A stretch of 64,000 bases of DNA, taken from positions 310,001 to 374,000 of the forward strand of contig NZ_JAEMNV010000001.1 in NCBI RefSeq assembly GCF_016482825.1, in the 5' to 3' direction. The position numbers were made by a program, and so were the translations under genes. Positions 51,337-61,000 of this stretch are shown one piece after another. The notes under the pieces are model-generated. The model made no database searches, was not told the DNA's origin, and was given only the letters and a program-made list of their open reading frames with translations. This DNA comes from Antrihabitans stalagmiti. Its GTDB lineage: Bacteria; Actinomycetota; Actinomycetes; Mycobacteriales; Mycobacteriaceae. Positions within the stretch are counted from its first letter, which is position 1. Each line of letters begins with the position of its first letter.

Positions 51337-52578
51337 ATGCAGTCTTGGTCCGATGTCGCCGTCCCTTCCGTTCCGGGCGAAGGCCCACCCCTGCGGTTGT
51401 ACGACACCTCCGACCAGCGGGTGCGACCGGTCACAGTCGGGCCGACGGCCACGATGTACGTCTGCGGCATCACACCGTACGACGCGACGCACCTCGGCCA
51501 CGCCGCCACGTACCTGACGTTCGACCTCATCAACCGGGTCTGGCGAGATGCCGGCCACGACGTGCACTACGTGCAGAACGTCACCGACGTCGACGATCCA
51601 CTGTTCGAACGCGCTGCCCGCGACGGCGAAGACTGGATGGTCCTCGGTATGCGCGAGACCGCCCTCTTCCGCGAAGACATGGAAGCGTTGCGTGTGCTCC
51701 CGCCGCGGGACTACGTCGGTGCCGTCGAATCGGTCAACGAAGTGGTCGCGTTCGTCGAGAAGTTGGTTGCCTCCGGCGCCGCGTACGTGGTCGACGACGC
51801 AGAGTTCCCCGACGTGTACTTCCGTGCCGATGCGACCGAGCAGTTCGGCTACGAATCCGGCTACGACCGCGAAACGATGGATCGGCTGTTCGCCGAGCGA
51901 GGTGGCGACCCGGACCGACCAGGCAAGCGTGATCCGTTGGACGCGCTGGTATGGCGGGCCGTACGTCCGGGCGAGCCGTCGTGGCCGTCGCCGTTCGGCC
52001 AAGGCCGCCCCGGTTGGCACATCGAATGTTCGGCGATCGCGCTCAATCGGATCGGTGCCGGATTCGACGTGCAGGGTGGTGGCAGTGATCTGATCTTCCC
52101 CCACCACGAATTCTCGGCTGCACACGCGGAAGCTATTGTGCCGGAACGTCGTTTCGCGCGGCACTACGTGCACACCGGCATGATCGGACTCGACGGCGAG
52201 AAGATGTCGAAGAGCAAGGGCAACCTGGTGTTCGTGTCGAAACTTCGCTGCCAGCAAGTAGATCCACGCGCAATTCGGCTCGGCCTGCTGTCCGGGCACT
52301 ACCGCCAGGACCGACCGTGGACCGACGAGGTACTGGCCGACGCACACACTCGGGTGAAGCTCTGGCAGGACGCGGTTGCGCTCGAGGCGGGTCCGTCCGC
52401 CACCGATACCGTCGCCCGGCTGCGTCAGCATCTCGCCGACGACCTGGACACCCCGAAAGCGCTTGACGCCATTGATGGTTGGGCGCATCAGGCGTTGACC
52501 TACGGTGGCGGCGACGCTGCTGCTCCCGGTCTGATCGCCGACGCGGTCGACGCTTTGCTCGGGGTTGCGCTGCGCTGA
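51337..52578 (+). CDS. mshC: Mycothiol synthesis ligase MshC
   Basis: 413 residues of the cysteinyl-tRNA synthetase type without the anticodon domain. [19 protein letters not shown] holds the zinc Cys and the HIGH motif (HLGH), [10 protein letters not shown] and [13 protein letters not shown] complete the zinc site, and KMSKSKGN begins at about 289. MshC joins cysteine to glucosaminyl-inositol with ATP, the third step to mycothiol, the main thiol of Actinobacteria. CysQ, placed just before mshC in M. tuberculosis, is missing here. Confidence 0.96.
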   Translation: MQSWSDVAVPSVPGEGPPLRLYDTSDQRVRPVTVGPTATMYVCGITPYDATHLGHAATYLTFDLINRVWRDAGHDVHYVQNVTDVDDPLFERAARDGEDWMVLGMRETALFREDMEALRVLPPRDYVGAVESVNEVVAFVEKLVASGAAYVVDDAEFPDVYFRADATEQFGYESGYDRETMDRLFAERGGDPDRPGKRDPLDALVWRAVRPGEPSWPSPFGQGRPGWHIECSAIALNRIGAGFDVQGGGSDLIFPHHEFSAAHAEAIVPERRFARHYVHTGMIGLDGEKMSKSKGNLVFVSKLRCQQVDPRAIRLGLLSGHYRQDRPWTDEVLADAHTRVKLWQDAVALEAGPSATDTVARLRQHLADDLDTPKALDAIDGWAHQALTYGGGDAAAPGLIADAVDALLGVALR

Positions 52579-52584
52579 GAGCAG

Positions 52585-53544
52585 CTAGCCGGTCTCGGCC
52601 TTCCTTGCCGTGTGGACGTTCTTCGCGATCTCGTCCAGGTGTGTGTCCCACGTCCCGCAACAGCCACCCCACATGTCGATGTGCGGGTACTTCCGAGCCA
52701 GGTCGCCCATAAGCTCACCGAGCTCGACGGGGTCACCCGACTCCAGGCGACCGAGGGTGCAGAGCGAAATCTTGTCCATCATCGCCGCATTGGGTCGCAG
52801 GCAACGCACTCGCTCGAACCACGGGCCTGGCTCGATCGCCGGGATGAACTCCAAGGGGTGTGAGCAGTTGACGCCGTAGAAGGTGGGCCGAGCCGCACCG
52901 GTCTGCGCATCGATCGCTTCGATCGCCTCTTTCAAGCTCAACCCGGACGCGAGCCGACGTGTGCTGTTGTCGAGGGTGAACGAGACCGACAGTGGCAACC
53001 CGACAACCGCTGCTGCGCGGGCCAACCCGACTACCTCGGGCACATCGTTGAAGGTCATGGCTTCGACCAGATCGACGCCGGCCGAGGCCAGGTTGGCGAG
53101 CTGGGTGCTGTGGTAATCCTCGGCGTCGTCCGCGGTGATAGCCCGGTTGACCTTGTACGCGTCCCCGCGGGGACCCACGATGCCGGCGAACAAGAGTGCG
53201 GGGATCTGCTCCCGGAAGGGCTGGGCTACTTCGCGGAGGAACTCGATCGACCGCAACTGCATGTCGGCGAGCGAGTCGGCGGAATACCCGAGCAGCGAGG
53301 CCCAGTCCGGACTCGCGCGGTAATCGAGGCCACCCATCACAACGCCGAACTTGTGACGGGCCGCGGTCTCGAGATATCGGCTGTACATTCCGCGGAGTTC
53401 GGTCATTGCCTGCGGGTTGTCCAGCAAAGGGAACATGGCAAATTCCGGGAGTTCGTACCCGTACTTGTACATGATCTCGGTTTCCTGGCCGCCCTCGGTG
53501 AGGTAGTTCAGCCCGGAAAGCTGTTGTGGAAATTCTGCGGCCAT
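52585..53544 (-). CDS. Homocysteine S-methyltransferase family protein
   Basis: 319 residues with GAGGAG before ATG 53544. The Pfam S-methyl-transferase barrel starts at LNYLTEGGQETEIMYK, and the three zinc Cys are in YGVNCSHPLEF and MWGGCCGTWD. AGVDLVEAMTFND and GIVGPRGDAY are further family marks. It should transfer a methyl group to homocysteine or a related thiol; the donor is unknown. It lies just beyond the jetC stop on the same strand, in the position where jetD would be expected, and converges on mshC. Confidence 0.88.
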   Translation of the reverse strand: MAAEFPQQLSGLNYLTEGGQETEIMYKYGYELPEFAMFPLLDNPQAMTELRGMYSRYLETAARHKFGVVMGGLDYRASPDWASLLGYSADSLADMQLRSIEFLREVAQPFREQIPALLFAGIVGPRGDAYKVNRAITADDAEDYHSTQLANLASAGVDLVEAMTFNDVPEVVGLARAAAVVGLPLSVSFTLDNSTRRLASGLSLKEAIEAIDAQTGAARPTFYGVNCSHPLEFIPAIEPGPWFERVRCLRPNAAMMDKISLCTLGRLESGDPVELGELMGDLARKYPHIDMWGGCCGTWDTHLDEIAKNVHTARKAETG

Positions 53545-53647
53545 CCAAGCTCCTCAGGCCAGACCCTACACTCGATTCTGACACAAAGGACGAAACGTCG
53601 GATTCTCTTCGACCGAACTTCGGCCGGCAGAGGAGAACTCAGGGAAC

Positions 53648-56600
53648 TCAGGCGAACTCCAAGCCACCGACAGCCGGCGTCGGGACACGGCGACGCAGCG
53701 GTGAGCCCAGGGCCTCGGCGAGATCGGAACCATCGTGCTCGGCCAGCAGTTCGCCGTTGTCCCACACCAACAGCGCTGCACTCACGGTGTTCTCCGCTGT
53801 CGAATGGGCGAGATCGTAGTGCGCACAGCCGGGGACATCGGCGTAGGTGATCCACAGGTCGTAGCCGGTCATAAAGAGATCGAGATCGAATTGCACACTG
53901 AGACCGAGCAGTTCGCTACGGCCGTTGTCGTCGACGCCTGCGAACGCCTCGTCCAACGCGAGCAGCCGCGGCGAGTGCGGGTCCGCGGACGACAACATGA
54001 CGTGCGCTGCCGCGAACAGTGGCAGATGCAGCGACACCGACTGCTCGCCACCGGACAGCGCGCTGTGTCGCGCCACCGTCAAACGCTCCTCGGTGCCGTC
54101 GCCGGAAAGCAAGGTGAACGAGAAGACGCGCCACTGTCGGTAGTCCAAGGTCGCAGCAAGAATCTCGGGATAGGACCGTTCCGGATGAGCGGCGCGTGCG
54201 GTACGAATGTTCGCCGCGAAATGTGCTCGGATGCGGGCCAATTCGTCGGAGCTCAGCGTCGCGGAATCACTGTCGAGCAACTTCGAGACCGCACGAGCAG
54301 TGTCGTCGAGAGAGTCGGCAAGCACCCAGTGCACGCCGATCGTGTTGCCGGACGACATTCTGCGCTGCTTCATCTCCGAGCCCATCTGAGCGATGAGATC
54401 CCGTGCGTCCATGGTGCGTTCGTGAATCTGCTGTGCGAGCCCGGTCAGTAGAGCGTCCTCGAGAATGCGACGTTCGGCATCGGTGAGCAGCAGCTCCTGC
54501 TCCTGCCGAGCCTGATCGATCCGGACTGCAAAGTCCGCGATCGACGACATGCCCTGGTCGTCGTGCACACGCACGACGGTGAGCCCGTCCGCAGCGTCCC
54601 AGTTGAGACGGAAGTGTTGCCCGGACGCACTGAGCTGGGCGTCGAACTCCTGCAATGCCGTGGTCACCGCACTGCGGGTGGACTTTCGTGCTGCGTCGCT
54701 CACCCGAACATCAGCGGTTGCGGCACTGAGGCTTTCGAACAACACGTGCACTTCGGGTGGAAGCACGCCGACCTCCGTGTCAGGGCCGGGAGCCGAATCG
54801 ATTCGGTAGAGCAGCTGCTCGACGGTGGCCCACGCGGCGTCGCTCGCAGGCCAGTTGGAGTCGCTCGACGCACCGAGGAGCGCAGCGATGTCACGCTGTG
54901 CGTACGGTTCCAGCTTCCGGGCATCGGCATGTGTCTCGGTCAGTGCGCTTCGGATCGCTTCCGTGGCACTCCGATACGCACCCTCAGCCTGGCCGACCGC
55001 CTCGCCCGCTTCGCGATCGGCTTTCCGCGCGGCCCGCTGTTCTGCTCGTGCAGCTTCGATGCGGTCGCGCGCCGCTTCGAGTTCGCTGTCGATCTGTTGC
55101 GAACTCGCTCCGAGCGCGTCGCGCAGTTTGTCGAGCTTGTTGTGCTGCTGCTCGTAGCTGTCCTGCGCAATCGCACTCTCTTCTGCAAATTCCTCTGCGA
55201 CACTGCGGGCTTCGTCGAGGCGGTGCTGCGCCTCCAGCTGCCGCTCGGCTTCACGGTCGTACTCGCTCCGCCTGCGTAGTAGGGTCGCGCCACTGTTCTC
55301 GAAATGGCGAACCGCCGCCGCAAGAGCGTCGAGGTCCCGAATCGTATGTGGCGCTCGGTGTTCGACAGCGGCGGCGCGAAGCCGCTTTTCGGCAACGGAG
55401 TATTCGGCGACCGCATGATCGAGTTCGCGATCGGCTGCTGTCGCGGCCTCGGTGCGGGACCGCAACGCACCCGCCAGTTCGGTTACCTTGCGCATTGCCG
55501 CCAACAGGGCATTCGCACGCGGCAAAGCCTTTGCGGCAGTGCTTATGTGATTCGAGTTCGCGACTGCCGCTGCCTCGTCTGATCGAGCGGTCGCCACGCG
55601 GTCCTCCGCTAGGGCGATCGCCGCGTCGAGTTCGGCGATTCTGGCGACTCGGCGTCGCGCTCGGGCCGTCGCGCCGATGTATTCGGCCTCCGGCTTCGTG
55701 TGCCGACCGAGTTGGACGCCCTGACGGTAGTGGCCGTTGGTGTCGACGACGACAGCCTCGGCTGCCTTGAGCTGATCGTCCACCGCGATCGACGCGAGCA
55801 CATCGGTCACCAGATGTGCTGCGACAGGGGAGTTCTCTTCAGCGACGAGGACGTCGGCGAGCGTGCGGCCCGTCGGACGCGCCGCCTCGGGTAGTGCCAC
55901 GAGAAACTGATCGGAGACCGAATCGGAGGGCACGTCCGCAGCGATCCAGCCGTCCAACAGATTTGCCGCATGCAACGCGGCTTCGATTCCCGCGGCAGCG
56001 GCCGCATCGACGTTCTCGGCAAAACGAACGAGCTGCCACAGCGGCCCACCGCTGGAGGTGTCACGCGGCGCGGTGCGGGCAGCGAATGGTGCAGGCGCAT
56101 CGTCGTGTTCGGCAGCGACCTCCGCCCGCGTCGCCGTCAGCGCTCGAACCTGTTCGGTCGCCTCGTCGGCCAACTGGCGTGCACCTTGCCGACGATCGCG
56201 TGCAGCGTCGACAAGGTGCTCCGTCTCGCGAGCCAACACCTCGGAAAGAGATTCCGCGTCGTCACCGCCGACCTCGGCAAGTGCCGCGTCGAGGACCGTG
56301 AACAGCCGTTCGGCAAGCGGACCGTACCCGTCGGAGTATTGAAACCACCACTCGCGCAACGCCGCCGAGCTGTGGACGCGAGCGGCCTCGACGGCCGATT
56401 CCGCTGCGGCGACCTCGCGCGAAGAGCGTTCGACCAGCTCACGGGCGGCAGTCGCCGCGCGTTCTGCGCGTCCCCGCTCGGCGAGCGTTCGGTCGACGAC
56501 GCCGAGCGACATGCGCACTGCCCGGATGTCGCCGTCGCGTTGTTCGGCATGCCCACGAACCGCAGCTGTGACCTGGTCGGGTCGCATGTGCGCAGGCAGT

Positions 56601-57808
56601 GCGGTCCATGCAATACCGGCATCGTCTGCGGCACTGGCCAATTCGTTCTCACACCGTGCCAACGCCGCCGCATTCTCCGCGACGCCGGACCTGGTGCGTT
56701 CGACGTCGAGTGTGCGCTGAGCCAGCGCCTCCTGAGACTTGGTTGCCTTCGCCGATTGCTGCTGAGTCGACAGTTCCAACCTGCGCACAGCCTCGGCAAG
56801 GTCGTCGAGTTGCTGCTTACCCTCGTAGGCACTCGATCGCATCAGAGTTTCGCGGTCCGCGGTTGCCTGGTCGAGAGCGCGGTCTGCGGCGTCCAGCCTG
56901 TGATCGGCGGCAACCCGTTCGTCCTCGCGCCGTGTCCGCAGTGCCTTCGCGGCAAACAACGCTGTTGTGGCGTGCTCGACAGCGGTCAACCGGCGAGCGA
57001 CCTGTTCGATATCGGTCTTTGCTTGCACGCCAAGGTACTTCGAGTAGACCCCGACGAACTTCTTGGCGGCGTTGTCGGCCTGCACGAGACCTTCCAGCGC
57101 ACGCCCGACCTCCTCCATGTCGCTGAAGGAACGTGCGGCGTCGAGCAGCAGATTCTCGTCGAGCGGTCGCAGCCCGTCGGTCAACGCCTGCGAGAGTCCC
57201 TTCGGATCAAGATTTTTCGCCAACTGCGGGCGACGCAGCGTGAGAATCAGGTTGATCAGCTGGTCGTAGCGCTGCGTGCCGAGCCCGAACAGGCGGGCAT
57301 CGATGGCCGCGCGGTAGTCCACCGGACGGTCGACGATGGCGTCGGTGCCCAATTCGTCGGCGAGCTGGCGCCGAGTGAGCGGTCGATCGTCCGGACCGAG
57401 CAGCGAGAAGTCGACGCCGACGCGGCCGTCGGCGACGAAGTACCAGCGGGTGACCTTGTCACTCGATCGGGTTGCGCGCATGCCGATTCCGACCGTCACA
57501 GCCTCTGGATCGGCACTGTCGCCACGCGCGAACTCCATCCAGACATACGAATGCGCCGAGTCCTGCTTGCGGTACAACAGGTTCGACTTCATGGTCCGTT
57601 CCTCGCCGGCGAACGGATTGAGTCGGCGAGGTTCGATACGGCCGTCCAAGACGAACGGGAAGAGCACCTCGAGGGCCTTGGTCTTGCCCGAACCGTTGGG
57701 TCCGCGCAGTACCAAACGTCCGTCGGCGAAAGAGAACTCCTGGTCTCGGTAGTCCCAGAGATTGATGATGCCTGCCCGTGTCGGCCGGAATCTCGCTGTC
57801 CGCGTCAC
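53648..57808 (-). CDS. jetC: Wadjet type III-like JetC: SMC/MukB-like ATPase (TIGR02680)
   Basis: 1386 residues from GTG 57808, overlapping the jetB stop (GTGA). Walker A is GPNGSGKT (36-43) after FADGRLVLR; the protein then runs through long coiled-coil arms (about 230-560 and 700-1000) around a hinge-like middle, and ends with the ABC signature LSGGEQSVS (about 1250) and Walker B RLLALDEAFAGVD (about 1284). In Wadjet systems this subunit is the motor that extrudes plasmid DNA so that JetD can cleave small circles. All ATPase motifs are intact. No JetD gene follows. Confidence 0.88.
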   Translation of the reverse strand: MTRTARFRPTRAGIINLWDYRDQEFSFADGRLVLRGPNGSGKTKALEVLFPFVLDGRIEPRRLNPFAGEERTMKSNLLYRKQDSAHSYVWMEFARGDSADPEAVTVGIGMRATRSSDKVTRWYFVADGRVGVDFSLLGPDDRPLTRRQLADELGTDAIVDRPVDYRAAIDARLFGLGTQRYDQLINLILTLRRPQLAKNLDPKGLSQALTDGLRPLDENLLLDAARSFSDMEEVGRALEGLVQADNAAKKFVGVYSKYLGVQAKTDIEQVARRLTAVEHATTALFAAKALRTRREDERVAADHRLDAADRALDQATADRETLMRSSAYEGKQQLDDLAEAVRRLELSTQQQSAKATKSQEALAQRTLDVERTRSGVAENAAALARCENELASAADDAGIAWTALPAHMRPDQVTAAVRGHAEQRDGDIRAVRMSLGVVDRTLAERGRAERAATAARELVERSSREVAAAESAVEAARVHSSAALREWWFQYSDGYGPLAERLFTVLDAALAEVGGDDAESLSEVLARETEHLVDAARDRRQGARQLADEATEQVRALTATRAEVAAEHDDAPAPFAARTAPRDTSSGGPLWQLVRFAENVDAAAAAGIEAALHAANLLDGWIAADVPSDSVSDQFLVALPEAARPTGRTLADVLVAEENSPVAAHLVTDVLASIAVDDQLKAAEAVVVDTNGHYRQGVQLGRHTKPEAEYIGATARARRRVARIAELDAAIALAEDRVATARSDEAAAVANSNHISTAAKALPRANALLAAMRKVTELAGALRSRTEAATAADRELDHAVAEYSVAEKRLRAAAVEHRAPHTIRDLDALAAAVRHFENSGATLLRRRSEYDREAERQLEAQHRLDEARSVAEEFAEESAIAQDSYEQQHNKLDKLRDALGASSQQIDSELEAARDRIEAARAEQRAARKADREAGEAVGQAEGAYRSATEAIRSALTETHADARKLEPYAQRDIAALLGASSDSNWPASDAAWATVEQLLYRIDSAPGPDTEVGVLPPEVHVLFESLSAATADVRVSDAARKSTRSAVTTALQEFDAQLSASGQHFRLNWDAADGLTVVRVHDDQGMSSIADFAVRIDQARQEQELLLTDAERRILEDALLTGLAQQIHERTMDARDLIAQMGSEMKQRRMSSGNTIGVHWVLADSLDDTARAVSKLLDSDSATLSSDELARIRAHFAANIRTARAAHPERSYPEILAATLDYRQWRVFSFTLLSGDGTEERLTVARHSALSGGEQSVSLHLPLFAAAHVMLSSADPHSPRLLALDEAFAGVDDNGRSELLGLSVQFDLDLFMTGYDLWITYADVPGCAHYDLAHSTAENTVSAALLVWDNGELLAEHDGSDLAEALGSPLRRRVPTPAVGGLEFA

Positions 57809-59163
57809 GGGTGCTCGCTCTCGATAGGTGTGGTGTACAACGATTGCTCAGGGTGGGTACGGACGTTCACGACGACGCCGCGATAGCGGGCAAGCGCGGG
57901 TAGGGCGAGAAGCCCGCCCTCGACGACGACTACGAGCCGCAGTCGAGCCAGTAGCGCCACGGCCCCGGCGAGTAGCCCGACATGGTCTGCTTGCCATTGT
58001 GCCGCAAAGGTTTTGCCGTATCGCTCGATCAGACCCTCGATCGTCGCCGCCACCCAGGAGTCTTCGACGAAGGGCAGGTCTGCGCCTGCGTCCGGCTCTA
58101 TCGGGACAGCGTGAACGCCTGCCGTCTCGATCAGGGCGGAGTCCGGTATCGCAGTGTCGAGTTGGTGTGCGAGAGCAACACTGGGGTCCGGCGGTGTGCC
58201 GATCAGGCGCGGCGGGTGGTCCGGATCGAGCACCCGATCGGCAAGCTCGCCGGCAAGCAGAAGCCCAACTTGCGCGAGGGTTCCGGTACTCGGAAATCGG
58301 ATGTCGGAGAATCGGCCGGACGTGTCGATCAGCGCGACCCCCTCGGCTCGGCGTTCGGCCGAAAGACCGGTCAGTCCTTCCACTTCCGCGACGAGTCGAT
58401 TCGATACGAGCAGTCCGGCCTCGGCGGCTGCCAACTCGGCGAAGTAGACGACCGGACGTTCGACGAGTGCGCGGCGGGTCCGCCTTGCCGTTTCCAGCGG
58501 GTCCGGAGTGGAATCGTCGGAGAGTTCGTCCAGACCGATCGATGCGCCCGACAACAATCCCGAAATGCTGTGCAACTGCTGCAGTGCGCGCGGTGGACGG
58601 AACAGCGCAAGCACCACGGTGCGGTCGATGTCGTACAACGCCTCGCCTGCGCTGGGATCCGACGCCCACCCACCTGCGTCACCGTCGGCGAGCGTGATCG
58701 CTCCTCGGGTCGCGAGCCACCCGACGGCGTCGACGAAGGCATCGCGGTCGGTCGCACGTTCGGTGGCGAGGTCGAGGCCGTCGACCTGCGCTGTCTCGGC
58801 CGCGACGTGATCGGCCAACTCGGACAACGTTATCTGATCTCCCGCGCGGCCGAGAGCGGCAAGCGCGAGGGTCAGGTAGGCGTAGCGGCGTCGGTCGAAG
58901 ATCCGCTCGGTAGCGGTGCGGGCAGGCTGGGTCGGGTCGAGCCGATCGATGATCGGAAACAGGCGTGCCGTTGTCTCGGTCACTTCGAGTCGGTAACCGA
59001 ACAGGTCGAGTAGGTCCTCGCGCAACTCGGTCGCCCAGCGGCGCAGCAGTGGAAGGGCAATTCGGTCCGGATATGTCTGTGTGACAAGGTGATTGGACAG
59101 GATTACCCGAGCCGCGCGCTGGTAGTTGTCGAGCGCGAGCGCCGGTATACGATCGGAGGTCAT
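57805..59163 (-). CDS. jetB: Wadjet type III-like JetB (DUF2398 / TIGR02678)
   Basis: 452 residues from ATG 59163, which overlaps the jetA stop (ATGA). The pattern NYQRAARVILSNHLVTQTYP, RWATELREDLLDLFGYRLEV, RRRYAYLTLALAALGRAGDQ and, near the end, FVEDSWVAATIEGLIERYG fits DUF2398. It is the MukE-like partner in the Jet complex, made of winged-helix domains that connect the kleisin to the SMC heads. The gene is translationally coupled on both sides. Confidence 0.85.
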   Translation of the reverse strand: MTSDRIPALALDNYQRAARVILSNHLVTQTYPDRIALPLLRRWATELREDLLDLFGYRLEVTETTARLFPIIDRLDPTQPARTATERIFDRRRYAYLTLALAALGRAGDQITLSELADHVAAETAQVDGLDLATERATDRDAFVDAVGWLATRGAITLADGDAGGWASDPSAGEALYDIDRTVVLALFRPPRALQQLHSISGLLSGASIGLDELSDDSTPDPLETARRTRRALVERPVVYFAELAAAEAGLLVSNRLVAEVEGLTGLSAERRAEGVALIDTSGRFSDIRFPSTGTLAQVGLLLAGELADRVLDPDHPPRLIGTPPDPSVALAHQLDTAIPDSALIETAGVHAVPIEPDAGADLPFVEDSWVAATIEGLIERYGKTFAAQWQADHVGLLAGAVALLARLRLVVVVEGGLLALPALARYRGVVVNVRTHPEQSLYTTPIESEHP

Positions 59164-60644
59164 CGCACCGTCACTTCGAGGCCGTCGAGATGAAGCAACC
59201 CACGAGCGGTCCGAATGACTGTCGAGCGCTCGTGCGGCCGCAGGGTGAGCTTGACGCCGTGTTCGGAGCCGGTCGACGGTCGCGTCCGTCCGCTGACCGG
59301 CACCCGAGCGGTGAGGGCGGCGTTGAGCAATCCGAGGAGGACCTCGGTCTCTTCCTCGTCCAGAACTCGATCGTGCACACCGCCTGCGGCGAGTGCTGCG
59401 GCCGCAGCCGCGCGCGATCTCTGCGCTTCCAACTGCGCGGCGCGGAGCCGACGAATGCCCGCGTCGTTGCGCTGAATCCGCCCCGGTGCGCCGGGTGACG
59501 GCGCCCGTCCGGTTTCGGCGAGTGTCCGGGAGATCTCGACAGGGGGAGCGTCCCACCACGACTGTGAGACCGGGACGAGCTCGGCGTCTGGATGTTCGAG
59601 CGCAAGGTGCCGTGGTCGGCCGAGACCGTAGACCGCGCCGAAGAGCGCGTGCGCGGCCTCGTCCGACGGTGCTGCGGCGAACCAGCCGGCGAGGTGGCGC
59701 AACGCGGACTCTCGGCTCACCCCGCCTTTACGGCTTTCGGTGACTCGACGCAGCAGTGCCAGGACCGCTGCGATTGCGCTCATCGTGCCCTCGCGGAGAC
59801 GGTCGGATTCGCTGAGCTCCGATTCGGCGGTGACGAACCAGTTGCTCAGGCCCGCCCACCGCGCCTGCCAGTCGTCTCGGCGCTCGGCAACGGTCAGCAA
59901 CACTCGCTCGTCACTTTCGGCTGCGCGCTGGAACAGCCGATCGACGCCGGTCGCTTCGACCGCTTCGATGGCCGCTGCCAGCTTCGGTGCGTAGCGCGCG
60001 AGGTCGAGGCTGAATTCGCGCATGTGGGACAGCAGCGCGTCCTTGTGTGCAAGAAACGACTCGGGTGTCACCTCGGTAGTTCTGACCAAATCGCCGAGGG
60101 AGAGGTAGAAGTGCGCCGCTCGCGTTGCCAGTTCGGACAGCGCGGCGTCGAGCCGGCTCAGTTTTCGGTACACCGCGTCGGCATCTGCTTCGCGGTTCGC
60201 CTTGGCGAGATCGTCCAGATCCGCAAGCAGTTCCGGCAGTACCAGCCGAGACAGCGCGGCGTCCTCGATGCGCGCGGCCAGGACATCCTCGATGGCACGA
60301 AACGCCTGGTAACCCGTTTGCGCGAACTGATAGACGTAGTGGCGGTTGCGATACTCGGCGAGGTTGGCGGCGCGGGTTCCGTCGTAGCTCCGCTCGAGCA
60401 CCCCCCAGGAGTGCAGCTGTTCGAGCAGCGGCCCGACCTCGGCTGCGGTCAGCGTCACAGCACTGTCGCTGTCCTTGGCGGTCAGTGCCGCGACGTCACC
60501 CGCATGCAGCAGCACGACGTACCCGGCTCGGGCTTTGTCGAACGCCCGAAGAACCTGCAGGTAGTCGGCACGTTTCTCGGCAGTTGTGAACGAAAACAGC
60601 CGAAGCCGATCGTCGCGCAGAAGGCGGTCGTCGGATTCGGTCAC
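59160..60644 (-). CDS. jetA: Wadjet type III-like JetA (DUF2397 / TIGR02677)
   Basis: 494 residues from GTG 60644. RLFSFTTAEKRADYLQVLRA, YRNRHYVYQFAQTGYQAFRA and, further on, LFGAVYGLGRPRHLALEHPD are typical of DUF2397, the kleisin-like (MukF-like) member of type III Wadjet. It bridges the two heads of JetC. It is the first gene of the jetA-jetB-jetC operon; upstream on the same strand lies nirD, 38 bases away, so a promoter may lie within nirD or the operon may follow nirBD expression. Confidence 0.85.
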   Translation of the reverse strand: MTESDDRLLRDDRLRLFSFTTAEKRADYLQVLRAFDKARAGYVVLLHAGDVAALTAKDSDSAVTLTAAEVGPLLEQLHSWGVLERSYDGTRAANLAEYRNRHYVYQFAQTGYQAFRAIEDVLAARIEDAALSRLVLPELLADLDDLAKANREADADAVYRKLSRLDAALSELATRAAHFYLSLGDLVRTTEVTPESFLAHKDALLSHMREFSLDLARYAPKLAAAIEAVEATGVDRLFQRAAESDERVLLTVAERRDDWQARWAGLSNWFVTAESELSESDRLREGTMSAIAAVLALLRRVTESRKGGVSRESALRHLAGWFAAAPSDEAAHALFGAVYGLGRPRHLALEHPDAELVPVSQSWWDAPPVEISRTLAETGRAPSPGAPGRIQRNDAGIRRLRAAQLEAQRSRAAAAAALAAGGVHDRVLDEEETEVLLGLLNAALTARVPVSGRTRPSTGSEHGVKLTLRPHERSTVIRTARGLLHLDGLEVTVR

Positions 60645-60682
60645 CCGACGAGGGTAATGGGTCCGTCCGACCCGGTCGCCGC

Positions 60683-61000
60683 TCAGATCGGTTCGAGAAA
60701 GATCCGATCGCCGTTCACCATGGCTGGGTAGACCCTGACCGCACCTACGTCGTCGGCGCACGAGCCGTCCGCCAGTGCGAACGCGTACAGGTGCAGCGGG
60801 CACACGACGACCGTCCCGTCGGTCTGCCCGTCCGCGAGCGGGCCACCTTTGTGTGGGCACACCGCGTCGACCGCACGGACGGTGCCGTCACCGAGTAGGA
60901 ACACGGCGATCTGACGACCGTTCACCACGTAGGTGCGCCCCTCGCCGGGAGTCAGGTCGGCGAGATGTCCTATCTCGGTCCACGCCTGCGTCACCGTCAT
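60683..61000 (-). CDS. nirD: Nitrite reductase (NADH) small subunit
   Basis: 105 residues from ATG 61000, overlapping the nirB stop (ATGA). It is a Rieske-type domain that keeps all [2Fe-2S] ligands: AVCPHKGGPLADG (Cys-x-His) and VCPLHLYAFALADG (Cys-x-x-His). In many NirD proteins these are lost, but actinobacterial ones often keep them. NirD supports electron transfer from NADH to the sirohaem of NirB for assimilatory nitrite reduction to ammonium. Confidence 0.93.
   Translation of the reverse strand: MTVTQAWTEIGHLADLTPGEGRTYVVNGRQIAVFLLGDGTVRAVDAVCPHKGGPLADGQTDGTVVVCPLHLYAFALADGSCADDVGAVRVYPAMVNGDRIFLEPI

Noticed and set aside
53545..53647. Possible jetD remnant after jetC
   Set aside because: Three close GAACTC copies and a short open frame are there, but nothing reads like DUF2399 or TOPRIM sequence in any frame.
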